The notes beneath the pieces were generated by a model, which was not told where the DNA came from, ran no database searches, and was given only the letters and a program-made list of their open reading frames with translations. 64,000 bases of DNA, taken from contig CM050451.1 in the NCBI GenBank assembly GCA_027563935.2, forward strand, positions 99,971,565 through 100,035,564, written 5' to 3'. The position numbers and the translations under genes were made by a program. This document shows positions 10,256 through 20,599 of this stretch, in pieces; the first letter of the stretch is position 1; every line of letters starts with the position of its first letter. Origin of the DNA: Costus lasius. Taxonomy: Eukaryota > Streptophyta > Magnoliopsida > Zingiberales > Costaceae.

Positions 10256-11158
10256 ATAGTTTCTGTATGAATCATATGATTGCTTTGTGTGATCCATGTT
10301 TGCGATAAGTAGATCTAAAAGTAATGATCATGCCGAAAACTACATGCTTGTATGTTTTTACTTATGGTGGCGCATGTTTCATGTTGGCGCTTGTTGAAGT
10401 TGTTTTTACCAAAACTTAACATATTGCGCGCATCCACTTAGATCTATTAGCGCCTACTTGAAAAACTTAGACGGGTTGATAGGGTTGAAGTCATCTATCT
10501 AGTCTGGACCCAACACCCTGATCAGACCATCTGACAGCCTAGATGGGTCGACCAGATGGCACCTATGCGCAAGCATCAGGTGGCTATAGGTCGACTACAG
10601 AAGGGCGTGTAGCGATGTCTGATCGAGGCAACCAGTGAACGATCATGATTAAGGCCCGGGGTCACACCCGCTTGCCAGAAATCATGTGGGACGTTTAGCC
10701 CTTAAGGCATGCTTTGTTGACCATGAGGTCGACACAAGTCGGTTATGACTTGGTGCATGCAAGGGCAGTGGGTCTGACTAGGTCTGATGAGTGGATCCCT
10801 ATTAATGGACCGTTGTAAGGTAGTAGGGCACATAAGGAAATAAAATTGATGCTATGGGGAATTTCAAAAATTTTATTTTCTTGTTTGGATCACATGTTGC
10901 TTGTTTAACCATGATGGGTGTTTATTTCATCTTATGTGGGTTGCCCTAATTTGTGTGTTGTGCTGGGGCCTGCGTGCCTGGGATTGAAATTGTAAATTAT
11001 TTTTGTGATCTGCGAATCACATTTCAATTTATAATAATGTGTAATTGACCTGCGAGTCAAATCATGTCTAGATAGATTAAAATGTAAATTAATCAGACAT
11101 GAGCACAGAGCACACATGGCAGAGGCGCATGCAGCAAGTGGCTTCACTAGTGGGAGGT

Positions 11159-11175
11159 CTAGAGTTCGACTCTAG
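11159..11175 (+). other. E2 TTCGA hairpin
   Basis: Perfect 6-bp stem CTAGAG/CTCTAG with loop TTCGA. In E3 and E5 the stem is CTAGGG/CCCTAG, so one base pair has changed on both sides. Confidence 0.5.
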
Positions 11176-11524
11176 GACAGTCGCATGCTATCTGGTGGGC
11201 GCATCTGAGCTGCAGAGGGCGCTTGGGCCCTGGGCTGGGCCAGATGAAGGATCAAGAGACCCATGAAGAGCTCAAGTGAAGACTTGTGTAAAACTAAGGT
11301 CTTACTTAGGCTTAATGAGCGTTTACCACATAAGATAATCATGCTTTCGATTTACTGTTTAAGTAATATTAGTAACTGCATGATTTATCTTTGTGCTATC
11401 ACCATAGGATTTGCATGATAGTAAGAAGATAAAAGGACCGTGAAAATCCAACGTTAAATATCAAGCATGAAAGCCTTCTGACGCGAAACCTCACTGTTTT
11501 GACTATCGTTGGGGCCGTGTTGTA

Positions 11525-11745
11525 CCCACTCAGTGGGCACGCCCATCTATCTTCAGACGGTGTGTGATTACACCTGCGTGTTACAGAGAAGGGATTTATC
11601 GCTTCTCGTTGCTCAGCATAGCACGTGGTGGTCCAGGGAGTAGGTCAGGTCAGCTTGACCATGTAGGCTACATATTGAGCATATGTTAGCTATATGGAGG
11701 CAGCCATCTGTGGAATCAGAGATTGTGTTGTACCAACTCAGTTGG
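11525..11745 (+). other. E2 twin ACTCAGT hairpins
   Basis: CCC-ACTCAGT-GGG at 11525-11537 and CCA-ACTCAGT-TGG at 11733-11745, start to start 208 nt. Both sit in a GTGTTGTA...CAC frame. Confidence 0.6.
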
Positions 11746-12053
11746 CACAGTCTGCTGGATTGCCCAGATGAAGGGGAATCGCACGGGTTGGCGATTGGCA
11801 TGGATTGCCTACCGGTGATTAGTGCTTGTACTCTCTGTGCAACTTATCTCGCCTGAGTGAGACGCGGAGATCAAGTATGAAATCTGGATCCCATCTCACT
11901 AAAAGAGTGTTACTCTTTCGGACTGTTTTAATGGATTTTTCAGTCAGATAAAATAGTGAGAAAAGAATCATTCTTAAGTCCTGGTTTGATTCTAACATTG
12001 ATACTGACCTTGTTGTTCTTGCAATGTTGTAGATTACTGCAGAAACGAACACC

Positions 12054-14485
12054 ACTGCGTTCAATGTGCGATCCTTACTGGAAAGGGAAAAGTTTGCTGG
12101 GCCAAACTTCTCAGACTGGTACGGACACCTTAAGATTGTTCTTAAGGCTGAGAGGAAGCTGTATGTCCTTGAGACGGCAATACCGCCTCAACCCGCTCCG
12201 AACGCCGCAAGGGCGGTTCGAGATGCTTATGAGAAGCATGTCAATGATAGCATTGATGTTGCATGCCTTATGCTTGCGTCTATGACGCCAGAGCTACAGC
12301 GTCAGCATGAGGATTTATCAGCTATTGAAATTATAGCAAATCTCAAGTTGCTGTATGCTGCACAGGCAAGGACTGAACGCTATAATTTGACTAAACTTTT
12401 CTTTCAGAGCAAACTGACTGAAGGGAGTCCAGTGGGAGCTCACGTACTCAAGATGATTGGGTACAAGGAGGCTCTAGAGAAGCTGGGACACACCATCAAT
12501 CAGGAGCTTGTTGTAGACATCATCCTGCAGTCTCTCCCGGCCTCTTTCGATCCGTTCATCATTAACTTTAATATGAACAAGATCGACTGTATGCCGGCGG
12601 AGTTACTGAACATGCTCTATACTACAGAGCAGACTCTTGAGAAGGGAAAGCCTTCATCCTCTGTCTTGATGGTTCCTTCCAGGAACAAGAAGAAGGGGAA
12701 GAAGGGCAAAGCCCCTATCAAGAGCTACAACAAGGCTCTGAAACAAAAGATGAAGCGGTCAAAGGAATACAGATGCTTCCATTATGGCCAGCTGGGTCAC
12801 TGGAAGAAGGACTGTAAAGCGCTCCAAGGAGATAAGAAGGGAAGCAAGCCTTTCGCTTCTGGCTCAGGTATTTTTGTGACTGAAGTCATGGTATCATCTT
12901 CTTCTATTTCATGGGTGTTGGACACTGCATGTGGAGTTCACATTTGTTCAAATGTACAGGAACTCAAGAGAAGAAGACAGGTGGGACAGCATGAGGTAGA
13001 CCTACGAGTTGGAAACGGGGCACGGGTTGCTGCTGTTGCTGTAGGAGAATATCACATCTCATTACCATCTGGTCTTGTATTAGAACTGGACAATTGTTAT
13101 TTTGTACCGAGCATAACTAAGAATATTATCTCTATTCCTGCTCTTGTCAGGAAAGGGTTTTCCTTTGAATGCAAAACTTCAAAGTGTTATATTTCATTTG
13201 ATAATATTGTTTATGCTACTGGGTCGATTAACAATGGCTTATTCATGTTGGACATGGAATGTTCTGTACAACAAATTGATAATAATAAAGCCAAGTATGC
13301 TGATGACAGCACCTTGCTATGGCATAGTCGTTTAGGCCATATTAACAAGAAGCGCATTAAGCGGTTGCATGACCATGGACTGCTGGGATCATTCTCCTAT
13401 GAGGAGCTTGATACATGCAAAGCTTGTTTAATGGGTAAAATGACGAAGTCCCCTTTTTCTAATAAAGGTCAAAGGGCTTCAGGTTTACTTGACCTCATTC
13501 ACAGTGATGTGTGTGGGCCATTTAGTAAACATGCCAGAGGTGGCTATTTATACTTCATTACCTTCACTGATGATTTCAGTAGGTATGGTTATGTCTATCT
13601 GATGAGACATAAGAGTGAATCTTTTGACAAGTTCAAAGAGTTCAAAAATGAAGTACAGAATCAGTTAGGCCGAAATATCAAGGCACTTCGTTCAGATCGA
13701 GGTGAAGAATACTTGAGTCGAGAGTTTACTGACTATTTAAAAGAGTGTGGCATTATCTCACAGCTCACTCCGCCAGGAACACCGCAATGGAATGGTGTGT
13801 CCGAGAGGAAAAATAGAACCTTATTGGATATGGTTCGTTCTATGATGAGTCAGGCTACTCTACCTTACTCCTTTTGGGGATTTGCACTGGAAACAGCTGC
13901 AAAGGTGCAAAACCGAGTGCCATACAAGGCCATTTCAAAGACTCCATATGAGTTATGGTATGGGAAACAGCCGAGCTTGGCATTTATCAAAATCTGGGGT
14001 TGCGAGGCTTATGTCAAAAAGCTCGCCTCTGGGAAACTGGAGAGCAGATCTGATAAATGTATCTTTGTCGGTTACCCTAAGTAAACTAAGGGTTATTATT
14101 TCTACGATCCCAAAGAGAACAAAGTATTTGTTGCTCGTACGGCTATTTTTCTTGAGAAGGAATTTCTTCTGCAAGAGGCCAGTGGGAGAGAAATAAAGCT
14201 GGATGAGAATCCAGAAGAAGGACAAAGTAGTCAAACTCAGTTGGATGAGCCTGAGCCAATAGAACAGGTTATTGAACAACCTGAGGCTCAGATATCACGG
14301 GAACCGCGTAGATCGGGAAGGATCCGTCGACAGCCTGAGCGCTATGACGGAGTCTACAACATTGATGATGAACCCCTCACTTATGCGGATGCGGTCAGTG
14401 GACCAGAATCAGCAAGATGGCTTGATGCTATGCGAGCCGAGATGGACTCCATGTCAGATAACCAAGTCCGGGATTTGGTTGATCC
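12054..14485 (+). pseudogene. gag-pol: E2 gag-pol, part 1 (Gag, protease, integrase, start of RT)
   Basis: This is homologous to the gag-pol of E1 and E5 but has no ATG: the start codon position (12054-12056) is ACT, and the frame upstream reaches a TAG without any ATG. The zinc knuckle has one Cys changed to Tyr (CFHYGQLGHWKKDC), which should spoil zinc binding. The protease motif LDTACG is present. The integrase has its D, D and E, but with GGEY changed to GEEY. A TAA at 14082-14084 replaces a Glu codon. The frame then runs to the 100-bp insertion at 14486. Subfamily marks shared with E4 are PELQ for PPLQ, FDPF for FDAF, and one missing Asn codon in the IDDEPL stretch. Confidence 0.92.
12868..12959 (+). 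other. E2 putative gag-terminating intron (92 nt)
   Basis: CAG/GTATTT donor and TGTACAG/G acceptor at the same place as in the other copies, spanning the protease active site. Not tested by transcript data. Confidence 0.4.
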
Positions 14486-14585
14486 TGTAAGATCCAAGGA
14501 TCTTAAGTCCTTGTAAGTACTATTCATCCTGTTCCTCTATGACTTGTGTTGTGCTTGTTTGGGGTTAAGATAACGGGATGTGACA
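14486..14585 (+). mobile_element. 100-bp TG...CA insertion in E2 pol, likely a very short solo LTR
   Basis: The insert begins TGTAAGATCC and ends GGGATGTGACA. It is flanked by the duplicated pentamer GATCC (14481-14485 and 14586-14590). The other gag-pol copies read straight through this site. TG...CA ends plus a 5-bp duplication fit a solo LTR, but 100 bp is very short. It also starts with a near-palindrome (TAAGATCC-AA-GGATCTTA). It adds stops and shifts the E2 frame. The first GTAAG and the last ACAG look like splice sites, but removal would leave 5 extra bases and not restore the frame. Strand is arbitrary. Confidence 0.75.
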
Positions 14586-15306
14586 GATCCGCCTCCGGGA
14601 GTAATCCCTATAGGCTGTAAGTGGATCTTCAAGAAGAAGATTGACATGGATGGTAACGTGGTTACCTATAAAGGCAGGCTAGTTGCGAAAGGTTTCAAAC
14701 AAATCTACGGGATAGATTATGATGAAACTTTCTCTCTTGTAGCCATGTTCAAGTCTATTCGGATTCTTTTCGCAATAGCTGCATATTATGATTATGAGAT
14801 CTGGCAAATGGATGTGAAGACGGCTTTCCTTAATGGAAATCTGGATGAGGATGTGTATATGACACAACCAGAAGGTTTCACTAATCCATCAGATCGTCAT
14901 AAGATATGCAAGTTAAAGAAGTCTATTTATGGACTTAAACAAGCATCAAGAAGCTGGAATATTCGTTTTGATAAATCAATCTGTGAATTTGGTTTCATCA
15001 AAAATGAAGATGACCCGTGTGTATATAAGAGGTTTAGTGGGAGCGTGATTACATTCCTAATCCTCTAGGTCGATGATATCTTAATCATTGGAAACGATAT
15101 TCCTGAACTGCATGCCATCAAAGCATGGTTAAGAAAATGTTTCCAGATGAAAGATTTAGGTGAAGCAGCCTATGTATTAGGTGTGAAGATCTACAGAGAT
15201 AGATCTAAGAGGCTTCTCGGGCTGTGCCAGGGTACTTACATCGATAAAGTCCTGGAGAGATTCCATTTAGAAAATTCTAAAAGAGGATATCTTCCAGTCA
15301 GACATG
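14586..15306 (+). pseudogene. gag-pol: E2 gag-pol, part 2 (reverse transcriptase)
   Basis: RT region from PPPGVIPIGCKW to the PVRH segment. A TAG at 15066-15068 stands exactly where the Tyr of the YVDD catalytic box should be; the following Val-Asp-Asp codons are kept. E4 has the same change. The frame is cut at 15306 by E3 and resumes at 33396. The last five bases (15302-15306, ACATG) are the left target duplicate of E3. Confidence 0.92.
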
Positions 15307-16979
15307 TGTTGGGTTATGCCCTTAAGGCTAATGTTTGAGGCCTTGGGATTGTAACAGCATCATGTATAAACTCTTATGTTTATAAAGGCAATGGTTATTA
15401 TTCAGTTTGTTACATTGTCTGCTGCAATAACTGTGCTTCTGAATAATGTCTCAATGCTGTTCAGTTAGGCTGACATGCTATATGTCCTTAGTCGAGATAT
15501 CTTGGTGAACATGAGACAGCCTTGATATGATTGAGACTGATATGTGTTCTAATCTTATAGGATGCTTCGAGCATGGAATAAGATGTAGACTCATGGGTAC
15601 ATTGGATGTACTGGACAGACCCTACTAGGATATTCAATTGCTTGTCACAATGTGAATAATCCTTGTATGCTACAAGTGGCACATCTCCTCTGACTTGAGA
15701 TCACTTGTGTTTCTAAATGATGATTGTCATTGTTTTGAGGTAGTTCAATATCATTTGAAACATAATGATTATAGACTATCTTGGATAATGATCATGAGTC
15801 AGGTTAGGGCACTAGTGATAGATATAGGATTGCCGTCTCTTTGTTTAAGGAGTATGATGTTCTATGGGGCCCCCCTGGATGAGATGATTGAGAAAGTGTA
15901 TAGCCATACCCAGGTGACTATGTTCATCTGATCTAATCATGCTCGTCATATTGGAGCTACAGGCTTGACACGCTTGTCCAATAAGAACATCCAGTGGCAA
16001 AGGAAACTTGTATGCCTTGTGAAATGGATTCACACTTGTGCTGTGGTTTGGGTGTAGTCTTGGAAGACTCTTTCCTTTATATCGGGAGACAGTGATGTGT
16101 TGCTAGATACCCCTCACTGATCGTGATAACGTAAGTTATCGTTACCGACATTTAAAGGAAACCCTTAGGGTCGCACAATTTGATGATATGGCTTACTTAA
16201 GTCAGATCGTGTGGACTGAATTGTTTCGGTTCAGTATAAAAGTGATTTAATCTCTGATTGTAAGTGAGATCTGGTCTGATCATGTTTGATTGATTAGGGC
16301 TTGAGATCGGTAAGCTTCGATCGAGAGAATTGATGCTAGATCGGTGAGATCAAGAGCATCACGAGATGAACGGTTAGATCAGGAGCCTTAGGGTTTAAGA
16401 TGATCTAGACCAAATGGCTTGGGCCGTTTTGATTTGGTCTTTGAACCAAATTGAGTTGGGTCAATTGGATTGAACCGGTTCAAGAGAATGAACGCATGGT
16501 TCAATCTTTGAAGCGTTATTGTCGGTTATGAAGAAGTGGGCGCATGCTCTTCATGGCTTGCTATTTTTAGTAAGTCTTCATGCGCCACCTCTCTTAAACG
16601 CCAATACGTTTTGACTCTTGCTCTCGACGCTCTCTCTCGGGTGAAAGCTTCCTTCACCTCTTGGAGAGGTCTCGGCCAAGTGGGAGAAGACATCTCATCC
16701 CTTTGATTCGATCAAAGACCCTTGAAGAACCTTGCTAGCACAAGGATCTAAAGGAGTAGGCGACATCACCTTGTGTGCGCACCTTTTGGAGGAGTTTCAT
16801 TCGAATCTCTTCTTCCTTGACGCCATCCAATCGAAATGGCTATGGTATGATTCCTAACTATAAGAGGTTGATCATATAAACATATATGCGATTTTTGTTG
16901 AAACCCTAGCTTCCCATGCGAAAACTTTCATTTGCGCCACCCTTAGGGTTTCGGCCCCCCTAGATTAAGGGGACTTTCA
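15307..16979 (+). repeat. E3 5' LTR (family I)
   Basis: Begins TGTTGGGTTATGCCC (one change from TGTTGGGG) and ends GGGGACTTTCA, 1673 bp. A TATAAAA run at 16235-16241 is one possible promoter element; other copies have TTTAAAG there. The block GTGTATAGCCATACCCAG near 15896 is one base from the palindromic form shared with family II. Confidence 0.95.
16235..16241 (+). promoter_or_regulatory. candidate TATA box in the E3 LTR
   Basis: TATAAAA about 930 bp into the LTR, also at 32646-32652 in the 3' LTR. Most other family I LTRs read TTTAAAG at this site, so a real promoter may lie elsewhere. Confidence 0.25.
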
Positions 16980-16993
16980 ATTGGTATCAAAGC
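16980..16993 (+). other. E3 primer binding site, one base changed
   Basis: ATTGGTATCAAAGC directly after the 5' LTR. One G is changed to A compared with ATTGGTATCAGAGC of the other copies. Confidence 0.8.
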
Positions 16994-17881
16994 ATGCGGT
17001 TGTTATATGTCTATATGATTGCTTCATGTTGTGTGATCCTTGTTTGCGATGCTTAGATCTTTTTTATCACATGCGAAAATACATACTATGCTATTAGATG
17101 TTGGCGCATGTGTGATGTTCATGTTTACGCATGTTATATCAACTTGCGCGCTTCACTTAGATCTAAGCGCCTACTATAAACCCTTAGACGGGTTGATGGG
17201 GTTGAAATCACCCTCTAGATTAGATCCAAATAGTCTAATCAGACCATCTGACAGCCTAGATGGATCGACCAGATGGCACCTGTGCGCAAGCACGAGGTGG
17301 CTATAGGTCGATTGCATCACAGGCGTATAGCGAGGTCTGGTTGAGACAACCAGTGAACACACATGAGTTAGGCCCGGGGTCACACCCGCTTGCCAGAACT
17401 CATGATGGTTGTTCAGCCCTTGGCGCATGTATGGTTGACCATTAGGTCAACTCAAGTCAGTTAGGACTTGGTACATGCAAGGGCAGTGGATCTAACTAGA
17501 CATGATGAGTGGATCCCTATCAATGGACCGTTGTAAGGTTGTAGGGCACATAAGAAAAGTAAAATTGATGCCAATGGGTGTTTTCAAAATTTTATTTTCT
17601 TAATAATGGATCACATGTTGATTGGATGCCATAATGCTTGTCTATTTCATCTTATGTGGGCTGCCCTTTTAATGTGTGCTGTGCTGGGGCCTGCGAGCCT
17701 GGGTTAAATTGTAAATTAATATTTTTGTGATCTGCGCATCACATTTTTAATTAATTTATTGTATAATTGACCTGCGAGTCAATCTTGTCTAGATAGATTC
17801 AATTGTAATTTTAATCAGACAAGAGCACAGAGCACACATGGCAGAGGCGCATGCAGTTAATGGCTTGACCAGGTGGGAGGT

Positions 17882-17898
17882 CTAGGGTTCGACCCTAG
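17882..17898 (+). other. E3 TTCGA hairpin
   Basis: CTAGGG-TTCGA-CCCTAG, perfect 6-bp stem. It partly resembles a tRNA T-arm/box B, but no tRNA can be folded around it. Confidence 0.5.
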
Positions 17899-18245
17899 GA
17901 CAGGAGCATTCACCTGATGGGCGCACCTGAGCTGCAATGGGTGCTAGGGCCCTGGGTTGGGCCAGATGAGAAGCAAAAGTCCCATGAAGAGAAGCAAGTG
18001 AAGACTTAAGTGAATTAAGGTCTTACCTAGGCTTAATGGGCTTTTACCACATAAGATCAGCTTGCATTCTTTTATTGTTTAAATAATTAGAATTGCATGA
18101 GTTATTTATCTTCTACTATAGCCATAGGATTTGCCTGATAGTAAGAAGATAAAAGACCGTTAAAATCCAACGCTAAAATATCAAGCTCGTAATGCCTTCT
18201 AGCGCGAAACCTCACTGTTCTGACTATCGTTGGGGCCGTGTTGTA

Positions 18246-18466
18246 CCCACTCAGTGGGCACACCCATCTATCTTCAGACGGTGTGTGATTTCACCTGCGT
18301 GTTACAGAGAAGGGATTTATCGCTTCTCGTTGCTCAGCATAGCACGTGGTGGTCCAGGGAGTAGGTCAGGTCAGCTTGACCATGTAGGCTACATATGGGG
18401 CATATGTTAGCTATATGGAGGCAGCCATCTGTGGGATCAGAGACTGTGTTGTACCAACTCAGTTGG
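18246..18466 (+). other. E3 twin ACTCAGT hairpins
   Basis: CCC-ACTCAGT-GGG at 18246-18258 and CCA-ACTCAGT-TGG at 18454-18466, 208 nt apart start to start. Confidence 0.6.
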
Positions 18467-18777
18467 CACAGTCTGCTGGACTGCCCAGATGAAGGGGAAT
18501 CGCACGGGTTGGCGATTGGCAGGGGGACTGCCTACCAGAAATTAGTGCTTGTACTCTCTGTGCATCTTATCTCGCCTGAGCGGGACGCGGAGACCAAGTA
18601 TGAAATCTGGATCCCATCTCACTAAAAGAGTGTTACTCTTTCGGACTGTTTTAATGGATTTTTCAGTCAGATAAAATAGTGAGAAAAGAATCTTTCTTAA
18701 GTCCTAGATTGATTCTAAACATTGATACTGACCTTGCTGTTCTTGCATTGTTGTTGATTCCTGCAGCAACGAACACC

Positions 18778-20599
18778 ATGAGCTTCAATGTGCGATCCCT
18801 ACTGGAAAGGGAGAAGTTTGTTGGGCCAAACTTCTCGGACTGGTACGGACACCTTAAGATTGTTATTAATGCAGAGAGGAAACTGTATGTCCTCGAGACG
18901 GCTATACCGCCTCAACCCGCTGCGAACGCCGCAAGGGCAGTTCGTGAAGACTATGAAAAGCATGTCAATGATAGCATTGATGTCGCTTGCCTGATGCTAG
19001 CGTCTATGACGCCACCGCTGCAGCGTCAGCATGAGGATATGTCTGCTATAGAAATTATAGCAAACCTCAAGATGCTGTATGCTGCACAGGCGAGGACTGA
19101 ACGCTATAATTTGACCAAGCTTTTCTTTCAGAGCAAACTGGCTGAAGGGAGCCTAGTGGGAGCTCACGTGCTCAAGATGATTGGGCACAAAGAGGCTCTA
19201 GAGAAACTGGGGCATATCATCAATCAGGAGCTTGCTGTAGACATTATTCTGCAGTCTCTCCCGCCCTCTTTCGATGCGTTCATTATTAACTTTAATATGA
19301 ACAAAATCGATTGTACTCCAGCAGAGTTGCTGAATATGCTCTTGACTACTGAGGAGACTCTGAAGGGAAAGCCTTCAACCTCTGTCTTAATGGTTCCTTC
19401 CAGGAACAAGAAGAAGGGGAAGAAGGGCAAAGCCCCAGTCAAGAACTACAACAAGGCGCTGAAACAGAAGGTTAAGCGGTCAAAAGAATACAGATGTTTC
19501 CACTGTGGCCAGCTGGGTCACTGGAAAAAGGACTGTAAAGCGCTCCAAGGAGACAAGAAGGGAAGCATCGCTTCTGGCTCAGGTATATTTGTGACTGAAG
19601 TCATGATATCATCTTCTTCTATATCATGGGTGTTGGACACTGCATGTGGAGTTCACATTTGTTCAAATGTACAGGAACTCAAGAGAAGAAGACAGGTGGG
19701 ACAGCATGAGGTGGACCTACGAGTTGGAAACGGGGCACGGGTTGCTGCTGTTGCTGTAGGGGATTATTACATCTCATTACCATCTGGCATTGTATTAGAA
19801 TTGAACAATTGTTATTTTGTTCCTAGCATTACTAAGAATATTATCTCTATTCCTGCTCTTGTCAGGAAAGGGTTTTCCTTTGAATGCAAGATTTCAAAGT
19901 GTGTTCTTTCTCTTGATAATATTATTTATGCTACTGGTTCAATTAACAATGGGTTATTCATGTTGGACATGGAATATTCTATACAAAATATTGATAATAA
20001 GAAAGCCAAGTATGCTGATGACAGCACCTTGCTATGGCATAGTCGTTTAGGCCATATTAACAAGAAACGCATTAAGCGGTTGCATGATCATGGACTGCTG
20101 GGATCATTCTCCTATGAGGAGATTGATACATGCAAAGCTTGTTTAATGGGTAAAATGACGAAGACTCCTTTTCTTAACAAAGGTCAAAGGGCTTCAGGTT
20201 TACTTGACCTTATACACAGTGATGTGTGTGGGCCATTCAGTAAACATGCCAGAGGTGGCTATCAATACTTCATTACCTTTACTGATGATTTCAGTAGGTA
20301 TGGATATGTCTATCTAATGAGACATAAGAGTGAATCTTTTGACATGTTCAAAGAGTTCAAAAATGAAGTACAAAATCAGCTAGGCCGAAATATCAAGGCA
20401 CTTCGTTCTGATCGAGGTGGAGAATACCTAAGTCGAGCGTTTACTGACTATCTGAAGGAGTGTGGGATTATCTCACAGCTCACTCCGCCAGGAACACCGC
20501 AATGGAATGGTGTGTCCGAGAGGAGAAATAGAACGTTACTTGATATGGTTCGTTCTATGATGAGTCCGGCTACTCTACCTTACTCCTTTTGGGGATTTG
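18778..20599 (+). pseudogene. gag-pol: E3 gag-pol, part 1 (Gag to integrase core)
   Basis: The gag ATG is at 18778 (MSFNVRSLLERE). An open frame also continues upstream because a stop is lost, but the ATG matches the other copies. The zinc knuckle CFHCGQLGHWKKDC, protease DTACG, GAG-pre-integrase region and integrase core with both Asp and Glu (SERRN) are intact. The frame is cut by E5 at 20599, inside the WGF segment after the integrase core. Apart from that insertion, this half has no nonsense codon. The last five bases (ATTTG, 20595-20599) are the left target duplicate of E5. Confidence 0.93.
19583..19674 (+). other. E3 putative gag-terminating intron (92 nt)
   Basis: CAG/GTATAT donor, TGTACAG/G acceptor. 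Removal deletes the protease active site and leads to TGA after about 11 codons. Confidence 0.4.

Larger units (their letters stand above)
10256..12053 (+). other. E2 untranslated leader
   Basis: About 1.8 kb without a long frame, similar along its length to the other family I leaders. It holds a CTAGAG-TTCGA-CTCTAG hairpin (11159-11175) and the twin hairpin module (11525-11745). A 3' splice-like stretch ends with TAG near 12032, just before the gag frame. Confidence 0.8.
16994..18777 (+). other. E3 untranslated leader
   Basis: About 1.8 kb, colinear with the E2 leader. It holds the TTCGA hairpin (17882-17898) and the twin hairpin module. The TAG that precedes the ATG in other copies (3' splice-like site) is TTG here, so an open frame extends 33 codons upstream of the gag ATG. 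Confidence 0.8.

Noticed and set aside
14487..14586. True intron in E2 pol (GTAAG...ACAG)
   Set aside because: The other copies lack it, it has a 5-bp target duplication and TG/CA ends, and splicing would leave five extra bases out of frame.
17850..17900. tRNA gene or SINE suggested by GGGTTCGACCC in the E3 leader
   Set aside because: No acceptor, D or anticodon arms can be placed around it and box A is poor. It is better described as a hairpin of the leader.
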